Assembly (NCBI RefSeq): GCF_042887685.1
Contig: NZ_JBHVOS010000009.1
Coordinates: forward strand, 1-64,000
Direction of reading: 5' to 3'
Origin: Oerskovia sp042887685
GTDB taxonomy: Bacteria > Actinomycetota > Actinomycetes > Actinomycetales > Cellulomonadaceae
Length of the DNA stretch: 64,000 nt
The notes under the pieces are model-generated. The model worked only from the letters and a program-made list of their open reading frames with translations, had not been told where the DNA came from and did no database searches. A program made the position numbers and the translations under genes. Shown piece by piece: positions 16,941-26,020 of the stretch; the first letter of the stretch is position 1, and each line of letters starts with the position of its first letter.

Positions 16941-18073
16941 CAGCGGTACTCCTTGAGTGCGGCGCGGCCCGTGGCGAGGATCATCATCTCGTCGGTGCCG
17001 CCGGAGATCCGCTCCACGCGCAGGTCGCGGTAGAAGCGGGCGACGCGGTGGTCGCCGGTCACGCCGAGGCCGCCGAGCACCTGGATGGCGTCGTCGACGA
17101 CCTCGGACGCGGCGCGCGTGCAGTACAGCTTGGCCATGGAGCAGTCGCCCTTGCCGAGCTGCCCGTTCTCGGCCTTCCAGGCGATCTCGTAGACCATGTT
17201 GCGCATGTTCGTGAGCTTGATCCTCATGTTCGCGAACTTCTCCTGGATGAGCTGGTAGCGCGCGATCGCCTCGCCCCCCTGCACCCGCTGGTTCGCGTAC
17301 CGGGCCGCGTCCTCGAACGCGCACAGCGCCCACCCGTAGTCGCACGCGGCGACGAGGAAGCGCTCCAGGTCGAAGTCCGCCACGGTGCGCGCGAAGCCCT
17401 CGCCCTCGCCGCCGAACATGTCCTCCTCGCGGAGCTCGACGTCGTCGAGGTAGATCTCGCAGCACGAGTCCATGCGCAGGCCGAGCTTCTCGAGGGGCTC
17501 CTTGCTGATTCCGGGGAGCGTCATGTCGACGAAGAACTCGGAGTACTGGTCCATGTCGTCGGAGTTGCGTGCCATGACGACGAGATAGGGCACGTGCTTG
17601 GACGACGTGATGAAGGTCTTGTGGCCGTTGAGGTAGATCTTGCCGTCGCGGCACGTGTAGGTCGTCGCCATCTTGGCGAAGCTCGAGCCCGCGCCCGGCT
17701 CCGTCATCGCGAAGTTCCAGATCTGCTTGCCGGTGCCGACCAGGGCCAGGATCTTCTCGATCTGCTCGGGGCTGCCGACGCGCAGGACCGTCTCGAGCGT
17801 GGGGAGCTGGTAGAGCACGTACGTGGGGACCCCGAGGCGTCCGAGCTCCTCCCAGACCGCCGCGATCGTGGTCCAGCCGGCGTCGAGGCCGCCGCGGTCC
17901 TCGGGCAGGAGGATCGTGTCGACGCCGAGCTCGGCGAGCTCGGCGACGAACCGCTCCGGGTACTCGTGGTCCTTGTCGCACTGGGCGAAGTAGGTGTCCC
18001 AGCTCTCGCGGGCCATGAGCTCGCGGATGGCCTGGACCATCAGCTCCTGGTCCTCGGTGAGGGAGAAGTCCAT
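16940..18073 (-). CDS. caiA: CaiA-like crotonobetainyl-CoA reductase (acyl-CoA dehydrogenase family)
   Basis: 377 residues. It matches E. coli CaiA along its length: IRELMARESWDTYFAQCDKDHEYPERFV, EELGRLGVPTYVLYQLP, KLGLRMDSCCEIYLDDVEL, CAFEDAARYANQRVQGGEAI and LRVERISGGTDEMMILATGRAALKEYR. The flavin-binding signature is WNFAMTEPGAGSSF and YLNGHKTFITSS. In E. coli the enzyme reduces crotonobetainyl-CoA to gamma-butyrobetainyl-CoA using electrons thought to come from FixAB. Having fixABCX in the same operon supports the same use here. The ATG at 18073 follows the hydrolase stop after 44 bp. Confidence 0.93.
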   Translation of the reverse strand: MDFSLTEDQELMVQAIRELMARESWDTYFAQCDKDHEYPERFVAELAELGVDTILLPEDRGGLDAGWTTIAAVWEELGRLGVPTYVLYQLPTLETVLRVGSPEQIEKILALVGTGKQIWNFAMTEPGAGSSFAKMATTYTCRDGKIYLNGHKTFITSSKHVPYLVVMARNSDDMDQYSEFFVDMTLPGISKEPLEKLGLRMDSCCEIYLDDVELREEDMFGGEGEGFARTVADFDLERFLVAACDYGWALCAFEDAARYANQRVQGGEAIARYQLIQEKFANMRIKLTNMRNMVYEIAWKAENGQLGKGDCSMAKLYCTRAASEVVDDAIQVLGGLGVTGDHRVARFYRDLRVERISGGTDEMMILATGRAALKEYR

Positions 18074-18117
18074 GAGAGGGCCTTTCGTTCGGGGTGGTGG
18101 GGGAGTCGTGGGTGCGC

Positions 18118-19083
18118 TCAGACGAGCGCGGCGGTGACGTCGCGGTGGAACGCGGCGCCCTCGGCGAGGACCTCTCGGGCCTCGGGCAGCATCCGCGAGT
18201 GGTGCAGGAAGCCGTGCAGCACGCCGTCGACGACGTGCAGGCGGTGCTCGACACCGTGCGCGGCGAGCAGTGCGGCGAGGGCTCGGCTGTCGTCGAGCAG
18301 GGGGTCGAGCGAGCTCGCCACGAGGTAGGTCGGAGGTATGCCCCGCGAGAGATCCGCGGAGAGGCAGTCCAGGTAGGGGCTGCGAAGGTCCTGCGGGCCC
18401 GAGGTGTACGCGGCCAGGTAGCCGTCGAGGTCGTCCGGGGCCAGCCCGTCCCACGCCCCGCCGAGAAGTCGGCGGGACACGGAGTCGCGCAGGCCGAAGA
18501 GCCCGTAGTAGAGCAGGAGCGACTCGATCGCGGGGCCGCCGTGGTCGCGGAGCCAGAGGGTCGCGGCGAGCGCCAGGTTGGCGCCGCCGGAGTCGCCTGC
18601 GAACGCGACGCGTCCACGGGCGACCCCGATCTCGTCCGCGTGCTCCGCCACGTGGCAGGCGACGGCGGCACACTCCTCGACGGCCTGCGGGAACTTCGCC
18701 TCGGGGGACAGGGCGTAGTCCACGCCGACGACCACGGCCCCCGTCGCGTCCGCCAGGGCGCGCATGATGCGGTCGTGCGTGTCGAGGTTCCCGACGACGA
18801 ACCCGCCGCCGTGGACGTAGAGCAGCGCGACGCCGTCGGCCTGCTGGACGGGGTGGTACCGGCGGATCCGGACCGGCCCGTGCGGCCCGGCCACGGTGTC
18901 GTCGACGGTCCGCGCCATGCGGGGGCCACCCTCGTTCCAGTACACGCGCTCGGTGGCGTAGCGGCAGCGCTGCTCGCGAGGAGTGGCGTCCGGGGCGAGC
19001 GCGGGTCCCTGGAGCCGCTCCTGGAGGGCGAGCACCTCGCGCATGCGGGGTGTCAGACGGGCGAGGACGTCGACGGCGGACAT
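18118..19083 (-). CDS. Alpha/beta hydrolase of the hormone-sensitive lipase (Aes) group
   Basis: 321 residues. The oxyanion motif HGGGFVVGN (near 93-101), the nucleophile elbow GDSGG, a DPLLDD segment holding the acid, and VDGVLHGF with the His complete the catalytic triad. Enzymes of this group cleave short acyl esters. Its ATG at 19083 overlaps the MFS stop by one base and it is second in the cai-fix operon, so it may release the pathway's acid from an ester, for example an acyl-carnitine-like or other conjugate. No signal peptide is seen, so it should act inside the cell. This gene has no counterpart in E. coli cai. Confidence 0.87.
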   Translation of the reverse strand: MSAVDVLARLTPRMREVLALQERLQGPALAPDATPREQRCRYATERVYWNEGGPRMARTVDDTVAGPHGPVRIRRYHPVQQADGVALLYVHGGGFVVGNLDTHDRIMRALADATGAVVVGVDYALSPEAKFPQAVEECAAVACHVAEHADEIGVARGRVAFAGDSGGANLALAATLWLRDHGGPAIESLLLYYGLFGLRDSVSRRLLGGAWDGLAPDDLDGYLAAYTSGPQDLRSPYLDCLSADLSRGIPPTYLVASSLDPLLDDSRALAALLAAHGVEHRLHVVDGVLHGFLHHSRMLPEAREVLAEGAAFHRDVTAALV

Positions 19084-20459
19084 CAGGCGTTCACGGGCTC
19101 GGTCTCGGTGGACTCTCCGGCGGCGAGGGCCTGGGCTTCCTCGTACCTCGCGTCGAGCCTGGCCTGGTTGGCGCGCACGTAGCGGTTCAGCAGCAGTGCG
19201 CAGGCGGACGCGACGACGGCCGAGCCGACGAGGATCCAGAAGATCTGCGGGTAGGCGGCGCCTTCGTTCCCGGCGGCGTCGGCCTTGTCGATGATCGAGC
19301 CGAACCAGGTGCTCGAGAAGGTGTCGGGCAGGAAGCCGACGAGCGACACGACACCGGTCGCGGCGCCGAACGCTGCGAGCGGGACCTTGCCCTCGGTGAG
19401 CTGGGACGACACGATGCCGAACACACCGTTGGCGATGAAGCCGAGCGCGACGCCGATGAGGGCCACGGACAGGATCAGGCCGGTGCCCGCGGGCAGGACT
19501 CCCGGCACGGGGACGATCGCGAGCACCGCGATGCCGGCGGCGGCGATGAGCGAACCGATCCAGATGACGCGCGACGGCTTCTTCGCCCGGAAGGCGAGGG
19601 CGCCGAACACCGGGCCGGCGAACAGGGTCACGCCGTACTGGCGCAGGACGCTGAGGATGTTGTTGAGCGTGGCGTCGGCGCCGAGGTAGGTGAGGTACGT
19701 CGTCGCGTAGTTGACCCCCGTGTAGTAGAAGTACACGAAGAAGACGGTGACCGCGGTGATGAGGACGACGGGGTTCGTCAGGGCGCGCGCGGTGTCGAGG
19801 AGCACCTGCTTGGCGGAGCGGACGCTGCCGATCTCGCCCTCGAACTTCGGGATCATGAGGAAGGCGAGCACGCCGAGAAGGAGGATGAGCACGGCGTAGA
19901 AGAGGAGGAAGGTCCGGAAGGCGCCGGCGGCGTCACCCGCCGCGCGGGCGAGGACCCAGGTGCCGACGAGGCCCGCGAGGAAGCCCGCGAGGCCGTAGAA
20001 GCCGTAGCTGATGCCGATGTTGCGCGAGTACTCCTCCTCGGCCGAGATCAGCCGCACCAGCTTGTAGCGGCAGCCCCACCACAGCAGGATCGTGGTGATG
20101 CCCATGGCGACGAAGATCAGCAGGAGCGTGCCGTAGGACGGCAGCATCGCGTACCAGAAGGTCAGTGCTGAGGTGAGGACGAACCCGGTCGAGCAGAGGG
20201 TGCGCATGCGGACGCGGTCGGCGACGAGGCCCGAGGGCAGGTAGCAGATCGTCGCGGTGATGGCGTAGGCGCCCAGCAGCGCGCCGATCTGCGTGTTGGT
20301 CAGGCCGAGCGCGGACTTCTGCGCGTCGTAGAAGGCCTGCTTCAGGTAGGCCGGGCCGTAGATGGTGCTGCTCCCGGCGCTGACCAGGATCAGGATGAAC
20401 CACCGACGGAAGGTCGTGAGGTCCGCGGCCTTCTTCTCTCCTTTGGCGACGATCGCCAT
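19083..20459 (-). CDS. MFS transporter, first gene of the cai-fix operon
   Basis: 458 residues, twelve predicted membrane helices. YAITATICYLPSGLVADRVRMRTL carries the loop 2-3 MFS motif (GLVADRV). WWGCRYKLVRLISAEEEYSRNIGISYGFYGLAGFLAG resembles the organophosphate/oxalate-formate branch of MFS. Start ATG at 20459 has a strong GAGGAGGG site. The operon thus has two different MFS proteins and no BCCT carrier of the CaiT type. One may import the substrate and the other export a product, or they may handle different conjugates. Confidence 0.85.
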   Translation of the reverse strand: MAIVAKGEKKAADLTTFRRWFILILVSAGSSTIYGPAYLKQAFYDAQKSALGLTNTQIGALLGAYAITATICYLPSGLVADRVRMRTLCSTGFVLTSALTFWYAMLPSYGTLLLIFVAMGITTILLWWGCRYKLVRLISAEEEYSRNIGISYGFYGLAGFLAGLVGTWVLARAAGDAAGAFRTFLLFYAVLILLLGVLAFLMIPKFEGEIGSVRSAKQVLLDTARALTNPVVLITAVTVFFVYFYYTGVNYATTYLTYLGADATLNNILSVLRQYGVTLFAGPVFGALAFRAKKPSRVIWIGSLIAAAGIAVLAIVPVPGVLPAGTGLILSVALIGVALGFIANGVFGIVSSQLTEGKVPLAAFGAATGVVSLVGFLPDTFSSTWFGSIIDKADAAGNEGAAYPQIFWILVGSAVVASACALLLNRYVRANQARLDARYEEAQALAAGESTETEPVNA

Positions 20460-20780
20460 GTGCCCTCCTCAGAGCTGTCGCGCACTCTCGTAGTGCGACC
20501 TGGACCACACTGGGCCCTCGACGAGATGACAGAGGAGGGTTTCGGCGTCATGACGACAAGGTGCGTAGGGGGTCGAGCAGACCTGAGTAGTGGAGTGGTC
20601 GGACCTGAGTGCGCGAACGTACTTACCGAGCGGTTGGGTTCTTGCCGAAGGCTCGCGAGGCCCGGAATCAAGCGCCTTGTACGTTTCTTCACAAGGAATG
20701 GGGTGTTCTGCCCGGTACGCCGGGACGGTCGGCAGGGGGGTGCGCGGGGCGTCCCCGGCCCCGGACCCGCGCGAGACGAC
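20460..20780 (-). promoter_or_regulatory. Upstream region of the cai-fix operon
   Basis: This gene-free stretch precedes the first MFS gene. It has a perfect 6-bp inverted repeat CGCACT-CTCGT-AGTGCG at 20481-20497 and two copies of GACCTGAGT at 20580-20588 and 20602-20610, 22 bp apart, so they lie on the same face of the helix. No convincing -10/-35 pair could be picked. The direct repeats are the best candidate for an activator site. Confidence 0.45.
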
Positions 20781-20823
20781 GAACGGCCGGCGCAGCACCC
20801 CGAGGGGGCTGCACCGGCCGTTC
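20781..20823 (-). terminator. Terminator of the M13 peptidase gene
   Basis: Arms 20781-20796 and 20808-20823 give a 16-bp stem with one mismatch and an 11-base loop, 44 bases past the stop codon. Confidence 0.7.
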
Positions 20824-20866
20824 GGCCGTTCAGGTGCGACGCCGCGAGACGCGCGCCGTCACGGTG

Positions 20867-22921
20867 TCACCAGATACGGACGCGCTCGGCAGGGGCGAGG
20901 TACAGCGCGTCGGACTCCGACACGTCGTACGCCTCGTAGAACTCGTCGAGGTTGCGCACCACGCCGTTGCAGCGGAACTCGTTGGGCGAGTGCGGGTCCG
21001 TCGCGAGGCGACGCACGACCTCCTCGTCACGGCCCTTCGACTGCCACACCTGGGCCCAGCCGAGGAAGACGCGCTCGATGCCCGTCAAGCCGTCGATCAC
21101 GGGTGCCTCGGACACGGGACGGCCCAGCGCGATGCGGTAGGCCTTGAGCGCGATCGACAGACCGCCCAGGTCGCCGATGTTCTCCCCGATCGTCAGCGCA
21201 CCGTTGACGTGCGGGCCGTCGTCGGGCAGCTGGACCGGGCGGAACGCGTCGTACTGGGCGATGAGGGCCTTGGTGCGGACCTCGAACTCGGCCCGGTCCT
21301 CGGGCGTCCACCAGTCCTCGAGGCGCCCGTCGCCGTCGTACTTGGAGCCCTGGTCGTCGAACCCGTGCCCGATCTCGTGGCCGATCACGGCACCGATCCC
21401 GCCGTAGTTGACCGCGTCCTCGGCGTCCGGGTCGAAGAACGGCGGCTGGAGGATCGCCGCGGGGAAGACGATCTCGTTCATGCCCGGGTTGTAGTAGGCG
21501 TTGACCGTCTGCGGGGTCATGAACCACTCGTCACGGTCGAGCGGCTTGCCGATCTTGCCCAGCTCGCGGTCCTGGTCGAACGCGTTGGAGCGGCGCACGT
21601 TGCCCAGCAGGTCGTCGGCCTCGATCACGAGCGCCGAGTAGTCGCGCCACTTGACGGGGTACCCGATCTTGGGCGTGAACGCCTCGAGCTTGGCGAGCGC
21701 CTTGACCTTCGTCTCCTCGGTCATCCAGTCGAGACCCTCGATGGACTCGCGGTACGCCGCGACGAGGTAGTCGACGAGTTCCTCCATGCGCGCCTTGTGC
21801 GCGGGCGGGAAGTGCCGCTCGACGTACACCTCGCCCACGGCCTCGCCCAGGGCGCCCTCGACGAGCGAGACTCCGCGCTTCCAGCGCTCACGGACCTCCT
21901 GCGCCCCCGAGAGCGTGCGGCCGTAGAAGTCGAAGTTCGCCTCGACCAACTCGTCCGTGAGGTAGGGGGCGCGTGCCGAGACCAGGTGGTACACGGCCCA
22001 CAGCTTCCAGTCCTCGACCGGGACCGACTGCCACAGCTCCGCGAAGCCCGTCGCGAAACCGGGCTCGCGGACCACGAGCGAGTCGAGCGAGCCCGCGGGG
22101 GCGCCCAGGGCCAGGACCCACGCGTGCCAGTCGAAGCCGGGGGCCGAGCCGGCGAGGGCGCCCAGCGTCATGGGGTTGTACGTGAGGTCGGCGTCGCGGT
22201 CGCGCACGACGTCCCAGTGGTGCGCCGCGAGCTGCGTCTCGAGGGCCAGCACCCGCTCGGCCGCGTCCTCGGGCGACGCGCCCCACGCGTCCGCCGTGAC
22301 GCCGGCGAGCGTGAGCATGCGCGCGACGTGCGGCACGTACTTCGCACGGATCTCGGCGTACTGCTCCTCGCGGTAGTACGCCTCGTCGGGCAGGCCCAGC
22401 CCGCCCTGGTACAGGTAGGCGACGTACTTCTCGGGGTCCTTGGCGTCGTTGTCGACCCAGAACCCGAACGCGCCCGCCCCGCCCGTGCGCTGCAGCGCGC
22501 CCAGGGCGCCCGTGAGCTCGGCCTGGTTCGTGGCGGCGGCGAGCAGCGCGAGGTCCGGCGCGAGCGGGCTCACGCCGCGCGCCTCGATCGTGCCGGTGTC
22601 CATGAAGCTCGCGAAGAGGGCGCCGATCTGCGCCTGGACGCCCGTGGCGTTCCCGGCATCGACCGCGGCGGCGGCGTCCTTGATGATCTCGCGCACGTGC
22701 TCCTCGGCCTGGTCGTGCAGCGCGCGGAACGCGCCGTCCATCGACCGGTCGGCGGGGATCTCGTGGGTCTCGAGCCAGCGGCCGTTGACGTGCCGGTACA
22801 GGTCGTCCTGCGGGCGGACGGCCGGGTCGAGGGCGGACAGGTCGATGCCGGAGGTCGTCGTCCGCGCAGCGCCCGCGGCGGTCAGGTCCCCGCCCGTGAC
22901 GGAGGGTGTGGTCTGTGTCAT
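20867..22921 (-). CDS. M13 family zinc metallopeptidase (neprilysin/PepO-like)
   Basis: 684 residues, the normal length of the family. The zinc motif VIGHEIGHGFDDQG lies near 512-525 and the third ligand Glu in ENIGDLGG near 579. NAYYNP and NEIVFPAAILQPPFF are the usual substrate-cleft segments, and the protein ends in the conserved tryptophan (ERVRIW). No signal peptide or membrane anchor is seen, so it should be a cytoplasmic oligopeptidase as in other actinobacteria. Start is the ATG at 22921; rpiB begins 60 bp away on the other strand. Confidence 0.93.
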   Translation of the reverse strand: MTQTTPSVTGGDLTAAGAARTTTSGIDLSALDPAVRPQDDLYRHVNGRWLETHEIPADRSMDGAFRALHDQAEEHVREIIKDAAAAVDAGNATGVQAQIGALFASFMDTGTIEARGVSPLAPDLALLAAATNQAELTGALGALQRTGGAGAFGFWVDNDAKDPEKYVAYLYQGGLGLPDEAYYREEQYAEIRAKYVPHVARMLTLAGVTADAWGASPEDAAERVLALETQLAAHHWDVVRDRDADLTYNPMTLGALAGSAPGFDWHAWVLALGAPAGSLDSLVVREPGFATGFAELWQSVPVEDWKLWAVYHLVSARAPYLTDELVEANFDFYGRTLSGAQEVRERWKRGVSLVEGALGEAVGEVYVERHFPPAHKARMEELVDYLVAAYRESIEGLDWMTEETKVKALAKLEAFTPKIGYPVKWRDYSALVIEADDLLGNVRRSNAFDQDRELGKIGKPLDRDEWFMTPQTVNAYYNPGMNEIVFPAAILQPPFFDPDAEDAVNYGGIGAVIGHEIGHGFDDQGSKYDGDGRLEDWWTPEDRAEFEVRTKALIAQYDAFRPVQLPDDGPHVNGALTIGENIGDLGGLSIALKAYRIALGRPVSEAPVIDGLTGIERVFLGWAQVWQSKGRDEEVVRRLATDPHSPNEFRCNGVVRNLDEFYEAYDVSESDALYLAPAERVRIW

Positions 22922-22980
22922 GCGTCTCAGGTTATGCGAGCAGGGGCGCGGGCGGGGAGCGCATCGGGGATGATGGACCC

Positions 22981-23439
<459 letters not shown>

Positions 23440-23478
23440 CGTCCGTCCTTCCCGTGCACGCGGTGGACGGTGCGGCCC

Positions 23479-24507
23479 GTGCCTGAGGGTCACACCGTCC
23501 ACCGCCTCGCGCACACGTTCGCCGAGCTCTTCGCGGGGCAGGTCCTGGCGGTCTCGAGCCCGCAGGGCCGGTTCGCGGCCGGGGCCGCGCTGCTCGACGG
23601 CGCTCGCCTGGTCGCGTCCCGTGCGTGGGGCAAGCAGATGTTTCTGGGCTTCGCGGACCCCTCGGCACGCACCGAGGCGCCGAGCGACGACGACCTGCGC
23701 TGGCTGCGCGTCCACCTAGGCCTCTACGGGGCCTGGACGTTCGCGGGCGACGGGAGCGCCGCCGTCGTGCACGCGATCGGTGCGCCGCGCAAGCGCATCG
23801 GCGAGCGGGACTCGGTCCCGGCCGGCCCTCTCGCGTCGCTCCCCGCCGCGGGAGACGACTGGGCTCCTCCCGCGCCCCGTGGCGCGGTGCGGGTGCGCCT
23901 GGTCGGCGAGCACGCGGTCGCGGACCTCACGGGTCCCACGGCCTGCGAGGTCGTCGCGGCGGACGAGGTGCGCGCGGTCGAGGCGCGCCTGGGCCCCGAC
24001 CCGATCCGGGACGACCCGGCCCCTGCGGGCGGCCCCGACCGCCTCGTGGCGGCCGTCCGTCGCTCGCGCACGACCGTCGGGCAGCTCCTCATGAACCAGG
24101 ACGTCGTCGCGGGAGTCGGCAACATCTACCGCGCGGAGGTGCTGTTCCGTGCGGGCCTGGACCCGCTGACCCCGGGCAGGGACGTGCCCGCCGAGACGCT
24201 GCGGGGGATCTGGGACGACCTGGTCGTCCTCATGCGCGACGGCGCGACCACGGGTGCGATCGTCACGACCCGTCCCGGCGACCGCGATCCCGACGGCGCC
24301 GCGCCCCCGGGAGCGCCTGGTCGCCCCGGGACGGGGCGCCAGGGGGTGCGCCAGAACACCGACGGCACCGCCGGGTCCGTGCCCGCCGACCAGGCGTTCT
24401 ACGTCTACCACCGCGACGGCCTGCCGTGCCGCGTCTGCGGGACGCCGGTCCTCATGAAGGACCTCGCGGGTCGCAAGCTCTACTGGTGCCCGACGTGCCA
24501 GCGGTGA
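23479..24507 (+). CDS. Fpg/Nei-family DNA glycosylase/AP lyase
   Basis: 342 residues. The start must be the GTG at 23479 so that, after Met removal, the catalytic proline is N-terminal (PEGHTVH, Pro then Glu). A GTG three codons upstream would destroy this. The H2TH region is LLMNQDVVAGVGNIYRAEVLF, and the C-terminus is a zinc finger with C-x2-C and C-x2-C (CRVCGTP, WCPTCQR). It removes oxidised bases in base excision repair. PEGHT rather than PELPE puts it with the Nei2-like actinobacterial group. A charged insert of about 30 residues precedes the zinc finger. Confidence 0.93.
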   Translation: MPEGHTVHRLAHTFAELFAGQVLAVSSPQGRFAAGAALLDGARLVASRAWGKQMFLGFADPSARTEAPSDDDLRWLRVHLGLYGAWTFAGDGSAAVVHAIGAPRKRIGERDSVPAGPLASLPAAGDDWAPPAPRGAVRVRLVGEHAVADLTGPTACEVVAADEVRAVEARLGPDPIRDDPAPAGGPDRLVAAVRRSRTTVGQLLMNQDVVAGVGNIYRAEVLFRAGLDPLTPGRDVPAETLRGIWDDLVVLMRDGATTGAIVTTRPGDRDPDGAAPPGAPGRPGTGRQGVRQNTDGTAGSVPADQAFYVYHRDGLPCRVCGTPVLMKDLAGRKLYWCPTCQR

Positions 24508-24528
24508 CCCGGGACCTGTCCGGCCGCT

Positions 24529-24583
24529 GAGTGCATCGTTCGGCTGCGACACGCCCGGCGAGCCGCAGCCGAACCACGCACTC
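24529..24583. repeat. GAGTG...CACTC palindrome, copy A
   Basis: Arms 24529-24548 and 24564-24583 pair over 20 bases with three mismatches. It lies between converging genes (Nei-like and Eis-like) and can end both transcripts. It shares its outer bases and size with the palindromes at 26412, 47811, 55982 and 56149. Confidence 0.65.
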
Positions 24584-24595
24584 GGCGCCGGGCCG

Positions 24596-25936
24596 TCAGA
24601 ACACCCAGCTCGAGACGGGCGCCACGGGCCACCCGAACGCGGCGCTCGCCGCGGCAAGAGCACCCTGGCTGTGCTCGGCCACGAGCCCGGCGGTCACGAG
24701 CGAGGCCAGCGAGACGCCGCCCAGGAACGCCGAGCCGAGCTCACGCACGTCGAGCGACAGGTCGGCCGGGTCCTCGGTGCGCTCGCACGTCGCAGCACCG
24801 AACGCCGTGGCACGCAGGCGCCAGTGCCCGGTGTTGTCGGGGACGCGCGCGTCGGTCACGTGCAGCACCACGTCGACGTCGCCCGCGTACCGCCTCCCCG
24901 CGAGGGCGACGGGGACGTCGAGCACCCGGACCCACAGGTTGTCCGCGACCCGCCCCGCCGCGGCCCGCGGGTCCACGAGGAGGTGCGTGACGACGTCGTC
25001 CACGGGGATCATGAACGGCTCGACCTCGCTCGTCAGGTCGAGGTCCGTCAGGACGCCCCACAGCGCGCGTGCGGCGGCGGCGTCGAGCGCGACGACCTCG
25101 CCCGTGCTCACGGTGCCGCGCGGGCCGGTGGTCTCCCACGACAGCTTGCGGCGGAACGTCGCGTAGCCGCGCGGCTCGCCGTCGCGCTCGACGACGACGA
25201 TGCGCTGCGACTCGCGGCCCCTGCGGAACGCCGCAGGGTCGGACCACCAGGCCTCCTGGAGCTCGGGCGACTCGCGCGTGACCCAGCCGGGCCGGTTGAC
25301 GCCCGTGCCGTGCCCGCCCGGGTCCGCTCCCACCGCGCGGTGCAGCGCGTCGACGAGCTCGCCGTGGCGGGCCCGGTCGGCCTTCTCGATGCGGACCGTG
25401 TGCTCGTCGGCGCCCGGGACGTCCCGGAGGGCCGCGCCGCGCGGGATCGTCAGGCGCAGGTCCTGGGCGGCCTGGCCGTAGCCGAACCGGCCGTAGATGG
25501 CGGCCTCGGCCGCGAAGAGCGCCGAGACCGGCTCGCCAGCGGCCCTCGCCTGCTCGAAGTGCACGTCGATCATGGCGCTGAGGATGCCTCGACGGCGGTG
25601 CTGAGGATGGACCCCGACCCACGTCAGGCCGCTCACGGGCAGCGTCGCACCCGGCACGGGGAACTCGGCGAACGGGTACGAGGCGTGCATGGCGGCGAGC
25701 TCGCTCACGGTCGGGACGGCGCCGTCGAACGGGACGGCGTCGGCGTCCTCGTGCTCGCTCACGACCCCGAACGTCCGGGACCACGTGAGCGGGAGCGGGT
25801 GCTGGACCTGCTCGTCGAGGTCGACCTCGGACGGGAACGCCCAGGTGTCGACCTCGAGGACGGCGCGCTTGTCCGCCTCCGTCAGCGGCGTGAGGCGGTA
25901 GCCGGCGGGCAGGGGACGGTGGGTGGGTTCGGTCAT
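24596..25936 (-). CDS. Eis-type GNAT N-acetyltransferase
   Basis: 446 residues with the three-part Eis layout: an N-terminal GNAT domain with the acetyl-CoA loop VGVHPQHRRRGILSAMI (near 106-122), a second degenerate GNAT domain, and a C-terminal sterol-carrier-like domain ending in a phenylalanine (SSWVF). In Eis that terminal carboxylate takes part in catalysis. Mycobacterial Eis acetylates aminoglycosides and other amines at several positions; the natural substrate here is unknown. It converges on the Nei-like gene and its ATG at 25936 is well separated from the next gene. Confidence 0.88.
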   Translation of the reverse strand: MTEPTHRPLPAGYRLTPLTEADKRAVLEVDTWAFPSEVDLDEQVQHPLPLTWSRTFGVVSEHEDADAVPFDGAVPTVSELAAMHASYPFAEFPVPGATLPVSGLTWVGVHPQHRRRGILSAMIDVHFEQARAAGEPVSALFAAEAAIYGRFGYGQAAQDLRLTIPRGAALRDVPGADEHTVRIEKADRARHGELVDALHRAVGADPGGHGTGVNRPGWVTRESPELQEAWWSDPAAFRRGRESQRIVVVERDGEPRGYATFRRKLSWETTGPRGTVSTGEVVALDAAAARALWGVLTDLDLTSEVEPFMIPVDDVVTHLLVDPRAAAGRVADNLWVRVLDVPVALAGRRYAGDVDVVLHVTDARVPDNTGHWRLRATAFGAATCERTEDPADLSLDVRELGSAFLGGVSLASLVTAGLVAEHSQGALAAASAAFGWPVAPVSSWVF

Positions 25937-26020
25937 GGACCCATCATCACGGCGGGGCGGGGGAGCGGGCCAGAGGATTAGACCGCGTGCCGCGACCAGG
26001 TTCGCGGGTACGCTCGCCCG

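Noticed and set aside
14034..17033. 999-codon open frame antisense to caiB-caiC
   Set aside because: Composition of a shadow frame; the minus strand carries strong family matches.
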